From NCBI GenBank assembly GCA_017305665.1, contig JAFKKH010000009.1, positions 164,105-228,104 of the forward strand: a stretch of DNA of 64,000 nucleotides, read 5' to 3'. The position numbers and the translations under genes were made by a program. The notes beneath the pieces are model-generated. The model saw nothing but the letters and a program-made list of their open reading frames with translations. It was not told the DNA's origin and searched no databases. Shown here piece by piece: positions 1 through 7,996 of the stretch; within the stretch, counting starts at the first letter, position 1; every line of letters begins with the position of its first letter. The DNA is from Hyphomicrobiales bacterium (GTDB lineage: Bacteria; Pseudomonadota; Alphaproteobacteria; Rhizobiales; Xanthobacteraceae).

Positions 1-1
1 G

Positions 2-544
2 TTCCTCGGCCTGCTCGGCACCTTCTGGGGCCTGATCGAGACCGTGGGCTCGGTCGGCAAGGTAATCGACGGCCTGAAAGTCGGCAGCGATGCCGGCGCG
101 ATGTTCGACACGCTGAAGGAAGGTCTCGCCGCGCCGCTCGGCGGCATGGGCATTTCGTTTTCGTCGTCGCTGTTCGGTCTCGCCGGCTCGCTGATCCTCG
201 GTTTCCTCGACCTGCAATCGAGCCAGGCGCAGAACCGCTTCTACACCGATCTCGAAGACTGGCTCGCCACCACCGTGCGCGAATATGGCGGCGAGACGCC
301 GCAAAGCTCGTCGACCGAAGTGCAGGGCGCCATCGAGAAACTTCGCACCGCTGTGCAGGACATGGGCTCCAGCCGCAGCACTACCACCGCGATGGCCAAC
401 CTCGCGGAAGCCATTCAGGGCCTCGTCGCCCATATGCGCACCGAGCAGCAGATGATCCGCGAATGGGCCGACGGCCAGGGCGAGCAGAACCGCGAGATCC
501 GAAAGCTGCTCGAGCGGCTGGCGCGAGAGCCGGAGAAAAGTTGA
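2..544 (+). CDS. MotA/TolQ/ExbB-type proton channel subunit (5' partial)
   Basis: C-terminal 180 residues of an inner-membrane proton-channel protein; the window begins inside the gene and the frame is open from base 2, so no start is visible. The fragment opens with a hydrophobic helix containing LGLLGTFWGLI and has a second helix around GMGISFSSSLFGLAGSL, both typical of MotA/TolQ/ExbB channel helices, then a charged helical cytoplasmic tail. The next gene encodes an OmpA-domain, MotB-like partner, so the pair probably forms a proton-driven stator-like complex linked to peptidoglycan. There are no flagellar genes nearby, so a flagellar role is not indicated. The exact role is unknown. Confidence 0.85.
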   Translation, partial: FLGLLGTFWGLIETVGSVGKVIDGLKVGSDAGAMFDTLKEGLAAPLGGMGISFSSSLFGLAGSLILGFLDLQSSQAQNRFYTDLEDWLATTVREYGGETPQSSSTEVQGAIEKLRTAVQDMGSSRSTTTAMANLAEAIQGLVAHMRTEQQMIREWADGQGEQNREIRKLLERLAREPEKS

Positions 545-577
545 GGCATGGTTTTGCCGAATGGCATGAGGATAATC

Positions 578-676
578 CGTCATTCCGGGACAAGCTTCCT
601 GGCGTGGGCCCGGAATCCATATTCCCGGCGGTGGTTATGGATTCCGGGCTCGCGCTTCGCGCGCACCGGAATGACG
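578..676. repeat. Dispersed intergenic palindrome (rhizobial type)
   Basis: The ends are complementary (CGTCATTCCGG at 578 and CCGGAATGACG ending at 676), with internal GGAATCCATA/TATGGATTCC pairing, so the whole 99 bases can fold. It fills the gap between the channel gene and its OmpA partner. Short palindromes of this kind occur in many copies in Bradyrhizobium-type genomes; that is prior knowledge, not shown here. Confidence 0.7.
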
Positions 677-697
677 ACGTAATTTTCCGGAGGCATC

Positions 698-1726
698 ATG
701 GCCCTTGCACGCACGCGCCGGAACGAGAGCGCATTCAACTACTGGCCGGGCTTCGTCGATGCCCTCTCGACGCTGGTGCTCGCCGTCGTATTCCTGCTGT
801 CGGTGTTTCTGGTCGTACAATTCTTCCTGTCGCAGCAGGTCAGCAACAAGGACAAGGCGCTCGACCAGCTCAACGCCAAGATCGCGCAGTTGAACGAATT
901 GCTGTCGATGGAGAAGCTCGGCAAGATCGACCTCAGCGACGAGGTGAGCCAGTTGCGCGCTGGTCTCGCTTCGGCGCAAGCCGAGCGCGACCGGGTCAAG
1001 GGCCTCTATGAAGGCCTCGCCAACGCCGGCAACGATGCTGCGGGCCGCAACACCGAACTCAACAAGGCGCTGGATTCCGAAAAGCAGATTTCGTCGCGCG
1101 CGCTGGCGCAGGTCGAGATCCTGACCCAGCAGATCAGCGCGCTGCGCCGGCAGCTCGCGGCACTCGAGGACGCGCTCGACGCTTCGGAAAAGAAAGACAG
1201 GGAATCGCAGAGCCGTATCGCCGATCTCGGACAACGACTCAACGTGGCGCTGGCCAAGCGCGTGCAGGAACTGTCGCGCTACCGCTCGGAATTCTTCGGA
1301 CGACTGCGCACCATTCTCGGCAACCGGCCCGACATCCGCGTGGTCGGCGACCGCTTCGTGTTCCAGTCGGAGGTGTTCTTCGATACCGGACAGGCAACGC
1401 TGTTGCCGGATGGCAAGGCCGAACTCGACAAGGTGGCGTCGGCGCTGATCGAACTGGACAAGCAGATCCCGAGCGAGATCGCCTGGGTGCTGCGGGTCGA
1501 TGGCCATACCGACGCACGGCCGATCAACAGCCCGGTGTTCAAGTCGAACTGGGAATTGTCGTCGGCGCGCGCGATCTCGGTGGTGCAGTATCTGGTGTCG
1601 CTCGGCGTGCCGCCACAGCGCCTGGTCGCCGCCGGCTTCGCCGAATTCCAGCCGCTCGACACCGGCACCACCGAAGAAGCCTACAAGCGCAACCGCCGCA
1701 TCGAGCTGAAGCTGACGGAAAAATGA
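698..1726 (+). CDS. MotB-like OmpA-domain peptidoglycan-binding protein
   Basis: 342-residue envelope protein, probable partner of the upstream proton channel. Residues 19-44 form one transmembrane helix with an aspartate near its start (PGFVDALSTL), the position of the proton-binding Asp in MotB. Residues 50-200 are a long coiled coil. The C-terminal 130 residues are an OmpA peptidoglycan-binding domain, with FFDTGQATLLPDG, VDGHTDARP, the NWELSSARA stretch and the terminal NRRIELKL. The ATG is preceded by a GGAGG-like site at 689. Long coiled-coil MotB-like proteins of this kind are common next to TolQ-like genes in alphaproteobacteria; what they energise is not known to me. Confidence 0.87.
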   Translation: MALARTRRNESAFNYWPGFVDALSTLVLAVVFLLSVFLVVQFFLSQQVSNKDKALDQLNAKIAQLNELLSMEKLGKIDLSDEVSQLRAGLASAQAERDRVKGLYEGLANAGNDAAGRNTELNKALDSEKQISSRALAQVEILTQQISALRRQLAALEDALDASEKKDRESQSRIADLGQRLNVALAKRVQELSRYRSEFFGRLRTILGNRPDIRVVGDRFVFQSEVFFDTGQATLLPDGKAELDKVASALIELDKQIPSEIAWVLRVDGHTDARPINSPVFKSNWELSSARAISVVQYLVSLGVPPQRLVAAGFAEFQPLDTGTTEEAYKRNRRIELKLTEK

Positions 1727-1748
1727 TTGCGTTGCGCTCATCCGCTGC

Positions 1749-1823
1749 GTCATTGCCGGGCTTGACCCGGCAATCCATCTTTTCTGAGGAGTGATGGATG
1801 CCCGGATCAAGTCCGGGCATGAC
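1749..1823. repeat. Paired palindrome, dispersed repeat
   Basis: Two hairpin units, GCCGGGCTTGACCCGGC and GCCCGGATCAAGTCCGGGC, are joined so that the outer GTCAT/ATGAC and the inner ATCCATC/GATGGAT also pair. Reading through it gives the spurious N-terminal peptide MMDARIKSGHDGG that often inflates ORFs in this group. It lies between the OmpA-domain gene and the GNAT gene. Confidence 0.75.
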
Positions 1824-1835
1824 GGCGGTGACCAT

Positions 1836-2285
1836 ATGAGCAGTTCATTCACCCTCCGCCCCTACGCGCCGTCGGACGAGGACGCCGCCATCGCGCTGTG
1901 GCAGGAGACCTGGCAGCGGGCCTATCCCGCGATCGATTTCGCAAGCCGCGTCGCGTGGTGGCGCGAGCGCTGGCGCAACGAGCTGGTTCCGAACGCCACG
2001 ATCGTCGTCGCCGAGCAATCCGGTACACTCACAGGATTCGTCACCATCGATGCGACCGGCTATCTCGATCAGCTCGTCGTCGAGCCCGCGCATTGGGGCT
2101 CCGATCTGGCGACCGCGCTGATGGACGAGGCCAAGCGGCTATCGCCCACGCAGATCACGCTGCTGGTCAACCTCGACAACGCCCGCGCCATTCGCTTCTA
2201 CGAACGCAACGGCTTTGTTCACGCGGGCAATGACGTGAACCCGACATCGGGGCGGCCGGTGCTGAAGATGATGTGGAAGGCGTGA
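1836..2285 (+). CDS. GNAT family N-acetyltransferase
   Basis: 149-residue acetyltransferase of the Gcn5-related fold, transferring acetyl from acetyl-CoA to an unidentified amine. The order of elements fits the family: an N-terminal FTLRPYAPSDEDAA strand-helix, a central GFVTIDATGYLDQLVVEP strand pair, the acetyl-CoA loop around WGSDLATALMDEA, and a C-terminal NARAIRFYERNGFV helix-strand motif. I use the ATG at 1836. The frame stays open to 1791, but that extra peptide comes from the upstream palindrome. Single gene facing an ABC exporter. Confidence 0.85.
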   Translation: MSSSFTLRPYAPSDEDAAIALWQETWQRAYPAIDFASRVAWWRERWRNELVPNATIVVAEQSGTLTGFVTIDATGYLDQLVVEPAHWGSDLATALMDEAKRLSPTQITLLVNLDNARAIRFYERNGFVHAGNDVNPTSGRPVLKMMWKA

Positions 2286-2295
2286 CGGCTTTCTT

Positions 2296-2322
2296 TTCCC
2301 TCTCCCCTCGTGGGAGAGGGAA
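2296..2322. terminator. Hairpin between convergent genes
   Basis: Stem TTCCCTCTCCC / GGGAGAGGGAA with a short loop, in the 39-base gap between the convergent GNAT and ABC exporter genes. The sequence matches the CCTCTCCCC-type repeats found near 14084, 53129, 59569, 59970 and 60368, so it is both a dispersed repeat and a probable bidirectional terminator. Confidence 0.6.
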
Positions 2323-2324
2323 AT

Positions 2325-4229
2325 TCACACGCCCTCGAACTGCAGCCGCGCCAGCCGCGCGTACAATCCGTTGGCGGCGACCAGCGAGGCGTGGGTGCCC
2401 TGCTCCACGATGCGCCCCTGATCCATCACCATGATGCGGTCGCACGACAGCACCGTCGCGAGGCGATGAGCGATCACCAGCGTGGTGCGGTGCTTCATCA
2501 GTTCTTCCAGCGCGGTCTGCACCAGCGTTTCGGATTCGGCATCGAGCGACGAGGTCGCCTCGTCGAGCAGCAGCAGCGGCGCATCGCGCAGGATCGCACG
2601 CGCAATCGCAATGCGCTGGCGCTGGCCGCCAGACAGCGTCACGCCGCGTTCGCCGAGTTGCGCCTCGAAGCCGCCGGGCAAGCGGCGGATGAATTCGGTG
2701 GCGTGCGCCAGATCGGCCGCGCGCTCGACGTCGGCATCGGAGGCGTCGGGCCGGCCGAAGCGGATGTTCTCGCGCGCCGTGGCGGCGAATACCACCGAGT
2801 CCTGCGGCACCAGTGCGATCCGCGTTCGCACCTCGCGCGGATCGGCGGTGCGCAGCGGCACGCCATCGAACGAGATCGTGCCGACGGCCGGATCGTAGAA
2901 CCGCAGCAGCAGGTGGAACAGCGTGCTTTTTCCCGCGCCGGACGGCCCGACGATCGCGACCTTCTCGCCGGCTTTCACCGACAGGGCGACGTTGTCGAGC
3001 ACATTGACCTTGGGGCGCGCCGGATAGGCGAAACTGACATTGTCCAGCGCGACGTCGCCGCGCGGTGGCGCCGGCAGCGCACGGGGGGCTGCGGGTGCTG
3101 CGATCTCCGAGCGGACATGAAGCAGCTCGAACAGTCGCTCGGCCGCGCCCGAAGCCGCCGACATCTCGCCCCAGACCTCGCTGAGCTGGCCGAGGGCGGA
3201 GGCGGCGAAGGCCGCGTAGAGCACGAACTGGCCGAGGCGGCCGGCGCTGATGCTGTGCGTCGCCACGTCGTGCGAACCGACCCACAGGATGACCACGACG
3301 CTGGTAAAGACGATGAAGATGATAATGGCGGTGAGCATGGCACGCGCGCGCGCCGAATTGCGGGCGGCCGCGTAGGCGCTCTCGACCTCGCCGCCGAAGC
3401 GCGCGCCGGCAAGCCGCTCGTTGGTATAGGCCTGCACGACGCGGATCGCGCCGACCAGTTCGGAAGCATAGGCGGTGGCCTCCGCCAGCGTGTCCTGCGC
3501 GTTGCGCGACAGCCGCCGCACCCAGCGTCCGAACGCCACCAGCGGCAGCACGATCAGCGGAATCGCTGCCAGCACGAAGCCGGACAGCCGCGGACTTGTC
3601 ACGACCATCATGGCTGTCGCGCCGAGAAACAGCACGAGGTTGCGCAGCGCGATCGACACCGACGAGCCGACCGCCGACTTGATCTGCGTGGTATCGGCGG
3701 TCAGCCGCGACACCAGTTCGCCGCTGCGGGCGCTGTCGAAGAACACCGGCGACAACGACATCAGATGAGTGAACACGTCGCGGCGGAGATCGGCGACGAT
3801 ACGCTCGCCGAGCGTGGTGACGAGGTAGTAGCGCGACGCGCTCGCGCCGGCGAGCACCGCGACGACGCCGACCATCACGCTGAAATAGCTGTTGATCATG
3901 GCGATGCCTTCGGGGCTGAAGCCGAAGTCGATCATCCGCCGCACCGCGATCGGCACCACCAGCGTCGTGATCGCGGCCACGACCAGCGCCACCAGCGCGA
4001 GTAGCGCGCGGCCGCGATAGCGGCCGACATAGGGCATCAGCGCCAGCAAGGGCCGCAGCCGTCCCGTGCGCGGCGCCGAAGCCGCGGGGGCCGCACCGTC
4101 GGCCGCATCGTCCTTGGTCAAAATATCCCCAGCGGTAACGGTCTCGCGGGACGGCACCTGTTCCCGCGCCGTCGATTGATCGTCCTGCCGTTCCGCCAGA
4201 GCCATCCGCGCCACCACGCCTTTAGTCAT
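2325..4229 (-). CDS. ABC exporter, fused permease and ATPase
   Basis: 634-residue type IV (MsbA/ABCB-like) half-transporter that would work as a homodimer exporting a lipid, peptide or drug. A disordered N-terminus of about 70 residues precedes six transmembrane helices (about 75-360). The nucleotide-binding domain has Walker [10 protein letters not shown], signature LSGGQRQR, Walker [10 protein letters not shown] and switch IAHR. The ATG at 4229 avoids a low-complexity extension reaching to 4346; a second ATG at 4205 is also possible. It is divergent from the L31 gene. The substrate cannot be read from sequence. Confidence 0.88.
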   Translation of the reverse strand: MTKGVVARMALAERQDDQSTAREQVPSRETVTAGDILTKDDAADGAAPAASAPRTGRLRPLLALMPYVGRYRGRALLALVALVVAAITTLVVPIAVRRMIDFGFSPEGIAMINSYFSVMVGVVAVLAGASASRYYLVTTLGERIVADLRRDVFTHLMSLSPVFFDSARSGELVSRLTADTTQIKSAVGSSVSIALRNLVLFLGATAMMVVTSPRLSGFVLAAIPLIVLPLVAFGRWVRRLSRNAQDTLAEATAYASELVGAIRVVQAYTNERLAGARFGGEVESAYAAARNSARARAMLTAIIIFIVFTSVVVILWVGSHDVATHSISAGRLGQFVLYAAFAASALGQLSEVWGEMSAASGAAERLFELLHVRSEIAAPAAPRALPAPPRGDVALDNVSFAYPARPKVNVLDNVALSVKAGEKVAIVGPSGAGKSTLFHLLLRFYDPAVGTISFDGVPLRTADPREVRTRIALVPQDSVVFAATARENIRFGRPDASDADVERAADLAHATEFIRRLPGGFEAQLGERGVTLSGGQRQRIAIARAILRDAPLLLLDEATSSLDAESETLVQTALEELMKHRTTLVIAHRLATVLSCDRIMVMDQGRIVEQGTHASLVAANGLYARLARLQFEGV

Positions 4230-4389
4230 TCTAAGCTTCGCCGCCCGCGGCCACCTGATAGGCCTCGGGGGTGGCGCTGGCAAATCCGCCGGTGCGGCTT
4301 GTCTATCAAACCTTGGTGCGATATAGAGCGGCCCAAATCTGCCCAAAATTCATCGAATTGCAGGCGCCGGCGCGCCCGAAGGACATGTC

Positions 4390-4617
4390 ATGAAAGCCGA
4401 AATTCACCCGGATTATCATACGATTAAGGTCGTCATGACCGACGGGACCGAGTACCTGACCCGCTCCACCTGGGGCAAGGAAGGCGATACGATGAACCTC
4501 GATATCGACTCCAAGTCGCACCCGGCCTGGACCGGCGGCTCCCAGCAGATCCTCGACCGCGGCGGCCGCGTCTCCCGGTTCCAGAAGAAGTTTTCGGGCT
4601 TCCTCAAGAAGGACTGA
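4390..4617 (+). CDS. rpmE: 50S ribosomal protein L31
   Basis: 75-residue ribosomal protein L31 of the large subunit. [22 protein letters not shown] at the start and [14 protein letters not shown] near the end are diagnostic. The CxxC zinc-ribbon cysteines of C+ forms are absent: the protein has no cysteine, so it is the zinc-independent type usual in alphaproteobacteria. Monocistronic, with a strong terminator directly downstream. Confidence 0.97.
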   Translation: MKAEIHPDYHTIKVVMTDGTEYLTRSTWGKEGDTMNLDIDSKSHPAWTGGSQQILDRGGRVSRFQKKFSGFLKKD

Positions 4618-4643
4618 TCCGCTCCTTCGGATTTCGCATTTCG

Positions 4644-4674
4644 AGCGCCCCCGCCTCGCGGGGGCGCTTTCGTT
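4644..4674 (+). terminator. Rho-independent terminator of rpmE
   Basis: Perfect 11-bp stem AGCGCCCCCGC / GCGGGGGCGCT with a CTC loop, followed by TTCGTTTT. It sits between rpmE and the convergent EamA gene, which ends at 4676. Confidence 0.9.
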
Positions 4675-4675
4675 T

Positions 4676-5509
4676 TCAGGATGTCCAGCCGACGCAGGCG
4701 GCGCCGAGCGCAATGATGCAGCAGGCGATGATCCGCCGTGGAGTCATGCGCTCGCCGAGGAACAGGACGCCCAACAGCGCTGCGAACACCACGCTGGTTT
4801 CACGCAGCGCCGACACCACACCCATGTGGCTCGACTGCATCGCCCAGATGATGGCGCCGTAAGCCAGCAGCGAGATCAGGCCGCCGGTCGTTGCCATGGC
4901 TGCCTGCGGCAACGTCATCGCAACAATCGGCGCGCGGCGGCGCGCCAGTTGCCACAGCGGCGCGGCCAGAAAGAACACGAACATGGTGCCGATGTAGCCG
5001 GCCCAGTTGCCGGACGCGCGCACGCCGATCCCGTCGACGACGGTATAGGTCGCGATGACGACGCCCGTGGTCAGCGCCCACGGCAAATCCATCTGGCGCA
5101 GACGTTCCTTCGCAGCCAGCATGAAGATGCCGATGCAGACGAGCCCGATGCCGGCCGCGGCCACCGCGTTCATCCACTCGCCCGCGAACAGGCTGGCGCC
5201 AAGCGCGACCAGCGCCGGCGAAGAGCCGCGCGCGACCGGATAGGTCTCACCGAGATCGCCGCGACGATACATCCGCACCAGCAGTGCGTTGTAAACGAGA
5301 TGGATCAGGCCGGAGGCGATCACATAACCGGCGCTCGCGGCCGACGGCAGGCCAGCGACCACCACCATCAAAATACCCGTGATCCCGACCGTCACGTTCA
5401 TGACGAGCATGGATTGCGCGCGATCGGCGCCGCCGCGCAGCAGCGCGTTCCAGCTCGCATGCAGCAAGGCCGCCAGCAGAACGAGGGTGAGGGACAGCGG
5501 AGTCAGCAA
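4676..5509 (-). CDS. EamA/DMT-family permease
   Basis: 277-residue inner-membrane protein of the drug/metabolite transporter superfamily. About ten hydrophobic helices form two EamA repeats, with a conserved RGSSPALVALGASLFAGE stretch at the end of the first repeat and ALRETSVVFAALLGVLFLGE at the end of the second. Such proteins export amino acids or other small metabolites; the substrate is not inferable. It shares the terminator at 4644 with rpmE. Confidence 0.88.
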   Translation of the reverse strand: MLTPLSLTLVLLAALLHASWNALLRGGADRAQSMLVMNVTVGITGILMVVVAGLPSAASAGYVIASGLIHLVYNALLVRMYRRGDLGETYPVARGSSPALVALGASLFAGEWMNAVAAAGIGLVCIGIFMLAAKERLRQMDLPWALTTGVVIATYTVVDGIGVRASGNWAGYIGTMFVFFLAAPLWQLARRRAPIVAMTLPQAAMATTGGLISLLAYGAIIWAMQSSHMGVVSALRETSVVFAALLGVLFLGERMTPRRIIACCIIALGAACVGWTS

Positions 5510-5600
5510 GGAGAAATCAACCGGTCGCCAGACGAGAAAATGTCAGGCCAGCACTTCCGCGCCGTCACCGGACATCGTGCGCGGTTGATGATTTTGGCCG

Positions 5601-6122
5601 TCAACCGATCTGGCGCTCGAAAGCTTCCTTGAGACGGTTGAGCTGCGGCACCAGCGGATTGCCGATCGGCGCGCGTTCCATCGCCACGCCATGCATGGTC
5701 GCATCGAGACGGCGAACCCGCGCCTGCAAATTCATCGAACGCGTGATCAGATCGCGCAACTGCTCCGGCAGCTTCGTGATCATATCCTCCGGCCCCGGAT
5801 CGGCAGCCGTGAGCTTGACCTTGGTCTTTTCGCGGTTGGCCTGCACCAGTGTCATCTCGCCTTCCTTCACGGCGCGATGCAGCAGCAACCATGACGCAAG
5901 CTGCATCAGCCGCGTGGTCAGGCGCATGCTTTCGGTCGCATAAGTCAGGCTGACAGAACGTTCCAGCGTCTTGGCCTCGGTGCGGCCATCGCCGTCGAGA
6001 TAGGCCGCGGTTTCCTCGACGAGATCCATGCCTTCGCGAAACAGGGCCGTGAAGGCCGCCGACCCGGCCAGTCGCTCGCTGAACTGAACTAGACCGGTGT
6101 CACCCGCCAGACGATCGGACAT
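5601..6122 (-). CDS. DUF1465 family protein
   Basis: 173-residue helical cytoplasmic protein. The stretch ALFREGMDLVEETAAYLDGDGR followed by ESMRLTTRLMQLASWLLLHRAV is the family signature. DUF1465 proteins are near-universal in Rhizobiales and lack a firmly assigned biochemical activity. The start is taken at the ATG at 6122 (MSDRLAG), not the upstream codon at 6140. Probably transcribed alone. Confidence 0.85.
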   Translation of the reverse strand: MSDRLAGDTGLVQFSERLAGSAAFTALFREGMDLVEETAAYLDGDGRTEAKTLERSVSLTYATESMRLTTRLMQLASWLLLHRAVKEGEMTLVQANREKTKVKLTAADPGPEDMITKLPEQLRDLITRSMNLQARVRRLDATMHGVAMERAPIGNPLVPQLNRLKEAFERQIG

Positions 6123-6481
6123 GGTTAACGCCTCACGCAAAAAACGCCGCCCGCCGGCTGTTATAAACGCCGACTTATGATGAACAAATCATTGCGCGCT
6201 TGCGGGCGGGAGTCCAGCGGAGGTGCTGGCAAAGGTTAATATGGCGCCAGTCCGGATGCGGAACGCAAAAAAGAGCCGCCGTTTCCGGCGGCTTTTGAAG
6301 TTGATAACAGGGAGGCGTCAAACAGAGTGGACAGGAGCCACTCGGTGTCCAAACAAGGACATTTCGGTCATAGTCGAGAAAGCTTAATCGGTCGTAAACG
6401 AACGATTATTTTCAGCTTTCGTTTGCAATTGGGGCAAGGCGGGGGATCCCTCTGTTCCCGCGTTCCCGCCAAGTCCCCTTC
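6123..6481. other. Gene-free gap of about 360 bases
   Basis: The DUF1465 start region and the terminator at 6267-6293 explain part of this gap. In 6300-6481 I see no coding frame with a plausible ribosome binding site, no tRNA and no clear repeat. It is moderately AT-rich around 6390-6420. Confidence 0.5.
6267..6293 (-). terminator. Rho-independent terminator downstream of the DUF1192 gene
   Basis: Stem AGCCGCCG / CGGCGGCT with a four-base loop. On the minus strand the stem is followed by TCTTTTTTG, so it best fits the end of the DUF1192 transcript, about 190 bases after that stop codon. There is also a short TTTT on the plus side. Confidence 0.75.
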
Positions 6482-6673
6482 TCAGGATTTGAAGAAGCTG
6501 TTGGCGGCGTCCTTGGAGGCGCGCTTTTTGACCTCGGCGGCGCGCAGTCGCTCGATCTCGGCAGTCAGCAGCGCGATGCGCGCGCCGAGCTCCTCGACCG
6601 AAAGCAGCGACAAATCCTGCCCGATCTCATGGCTGACCTTTTTCCTCGGCTTGTCGTCATCCTCGATGGCCAT
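6482..6673 (-). CDS. DUF1192 family protein
   Basis: 63-residue acidic-to-basic small protein. LSLLSVEELGARIALLTAEIERLRAAEV is the DUF1192 signature and should form a short coiled coil; the C-terminus is lysine-rich. The family is widespread in alphaproteobacteria with no assigned function. The ATG at 6673 has a GGGAGCAAATC leader. Divergent from the quinone oxidoreductase gene. Confidence 0.88.
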   Translation of the reverse strand: MAIEDDDKPRKKVSHEIGQDLSLLSVEELGARIALLTAEIERLRAAEVKKRASKDAANSFFKS

Positions 6674-6792
6674 GATTTGCTCCCGGCTAGTGGTCCGTTT
6701 GGTTGCTCAACGGTCCGTGAGGCGGTTGCCAGCCCGCGACGGGCTGTCTAATCAGGGACCGTCGACTTTCCCGCATTTCCCAAGGACAAATC

Positions 6793-7791
6793 ATGGAAAA
6801 GCTGCCCGCGCAAATGACCGTCATCGGCATCAGCAAACCTGGCGGCCCGGAAGTCCTTGTGCCCGAAACCCGCCCGGTTCCCGCGCCTGGCGCAAATGAA
6901 ATCCTGATCAAGGTCGCGGTGGCCGGCGTCAATCGCCCGGATGTCGCGCAGCGCTCCGGCAGCTATCCGCCGCCGCCCGGCGCGAGCGACCTGCCCGGCC
7001 TGGAAGTGGCCGGCGAGGTGGTGGCGCTCGGTGCCGGCGCCAGCAAATACAAGCTTGGCGACAAGGTGATGTCGCTGGTGTCCGGCGGCGGCTATGCGCA
7101 GTACTGCATCGCGCATGAATCGATCGCCATGCCGGTTCCCGCCGGATTGTCGATCACCGAAGCCGGCGCCACGCCGGAAACGCTGATGACGGTGTGGCAC
7201 AACGTCTTCGAACGCGGCGGCCTGAAAGCCGGCGAAACGCTGCTGATCCATGGCGGTTCATCCGGCATCGGCACCATGGCGATCCAGCTCGCCAAAGCAT
7301 TCGGCGCGAAAGTGATCGTGACCGTCGGCTCGCAGGACAAGGCCGACGCCTGCCTGAAACTCGGCGCCGATCGCGCAATCAATTACAAGACACAGGATTT
7401 CGTCGCCGAAACCAAGGCCGCGACCGATGGCGCGGGTGCGAATGTCATCCTCGACATGGTTGGTGGCGATTACATCGAGAAAAACTATGACGCCGCTGCC
7501 GTCGACGGCCGCATCGTCCAGATCGCATTCCTCGGCGGACCGAAGGCGACCGTCAATTTCGCGAAGCTGATGGTCAAGCGGCTGCATCACACCGGATCGA
7601 CGCTGCGGCCGCGTTCGGTGGCCGACAAGGCGGCGATGGTGAACGCCATTGAGGCCAAAGTGCTGCCGCTGATGCGCGACGGACGCATCAAACCGGTGAT
7701 GGACAGCACCTTTCCGCTCGAAAAGGCCGTTGACGCGCACCGGCGCATGGAAACCAGCGCCCATATTGGCAAAATTGTGTTGATGGTTTAA
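6793..7791 (+). CDS. NAD(P)H-quinone oxidoreductase, zinc-independent MDR family
   Basis: 332-residue cytoplasmic enzyme of the medium-chain dehydrogenase family, PIG3/quinone reductase branch, using NADPH to reduce quinones or enones. The N-terminal GroES-like domain (residues 30-140) has ILIKVAVAGVNRPDVAQR and SDLPGLEVAGEVVALG. The Rossmann motif is LIHGGSSGIGTMAIQLAKAFGA (about residues 152-174). Zinc ligands of alcohol dehydrogenases are absent. The physiological substrate is unknown. Confidence 0.9.
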   Translation: MEKLPAQMTVIGISKPGGPEVLVPETRPVPAPGANEILIKVAVAGVNRPDVAQRSGSYPPPPGASDLPGLEVAGEVVALGAGASKYKLGDKVMSLVSGGGYAQYCIAHESIAMPVPAGLSITEAGATPETLMTVWHNVFERGGLKAGETLLIHGGSSGIGTMAIQLAKAFGAKVIVTVGSQDKADACLKLGADRAINYKTQDFVAETKAATDGAGANVILDMVGGDYIEKNYDAAAVDGRIVQIAFLGGPKATVNFAKLMVKRLHHTGSTLRPRSVADKAAMVNAIEAKVLPLMRDGRIKPVMDSTFPLEKAVDAHRRMETSAHIGKIVLMV

Positions 7792-7996
7792 CTCGTTACA
7801 AATGCGCTAAAGCCTATGATTTGCCTCGCATTTATGCCATTTATCCGGCTCGACGGGTGGGTTCGGCGCAAGCGGGTGGAGGCTTTGCGCGCGAATTTGC
7901 TTTCATTCTGTGACATACAGGAACGTCATCACGCGAGCGTCGCTTTGCGTCGTTCGCAATGCTTCTGGACTGTATGTTGAACGCGGGGAATTGACA

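Noticed and set aside
2-1726. MotA-like plus OmpA-domain pair as a Zorya (ZorAB) defence system
   Set aside because: No ZorC/ZorD/ZorE-type helicase or nuclease follows; the next genes are GNAT, an ABC exporter and L31. The second protein has a long coiled coil typical of core alphaproteobacterial stator-like pairs.
7910-7996. GTG at 7910 as the start of the GGDEF-EAL gene
   Set aside because: It would place 29 polar residues before the signal peptide; the TTG at 7997 has a GGGGA site at the right distance.
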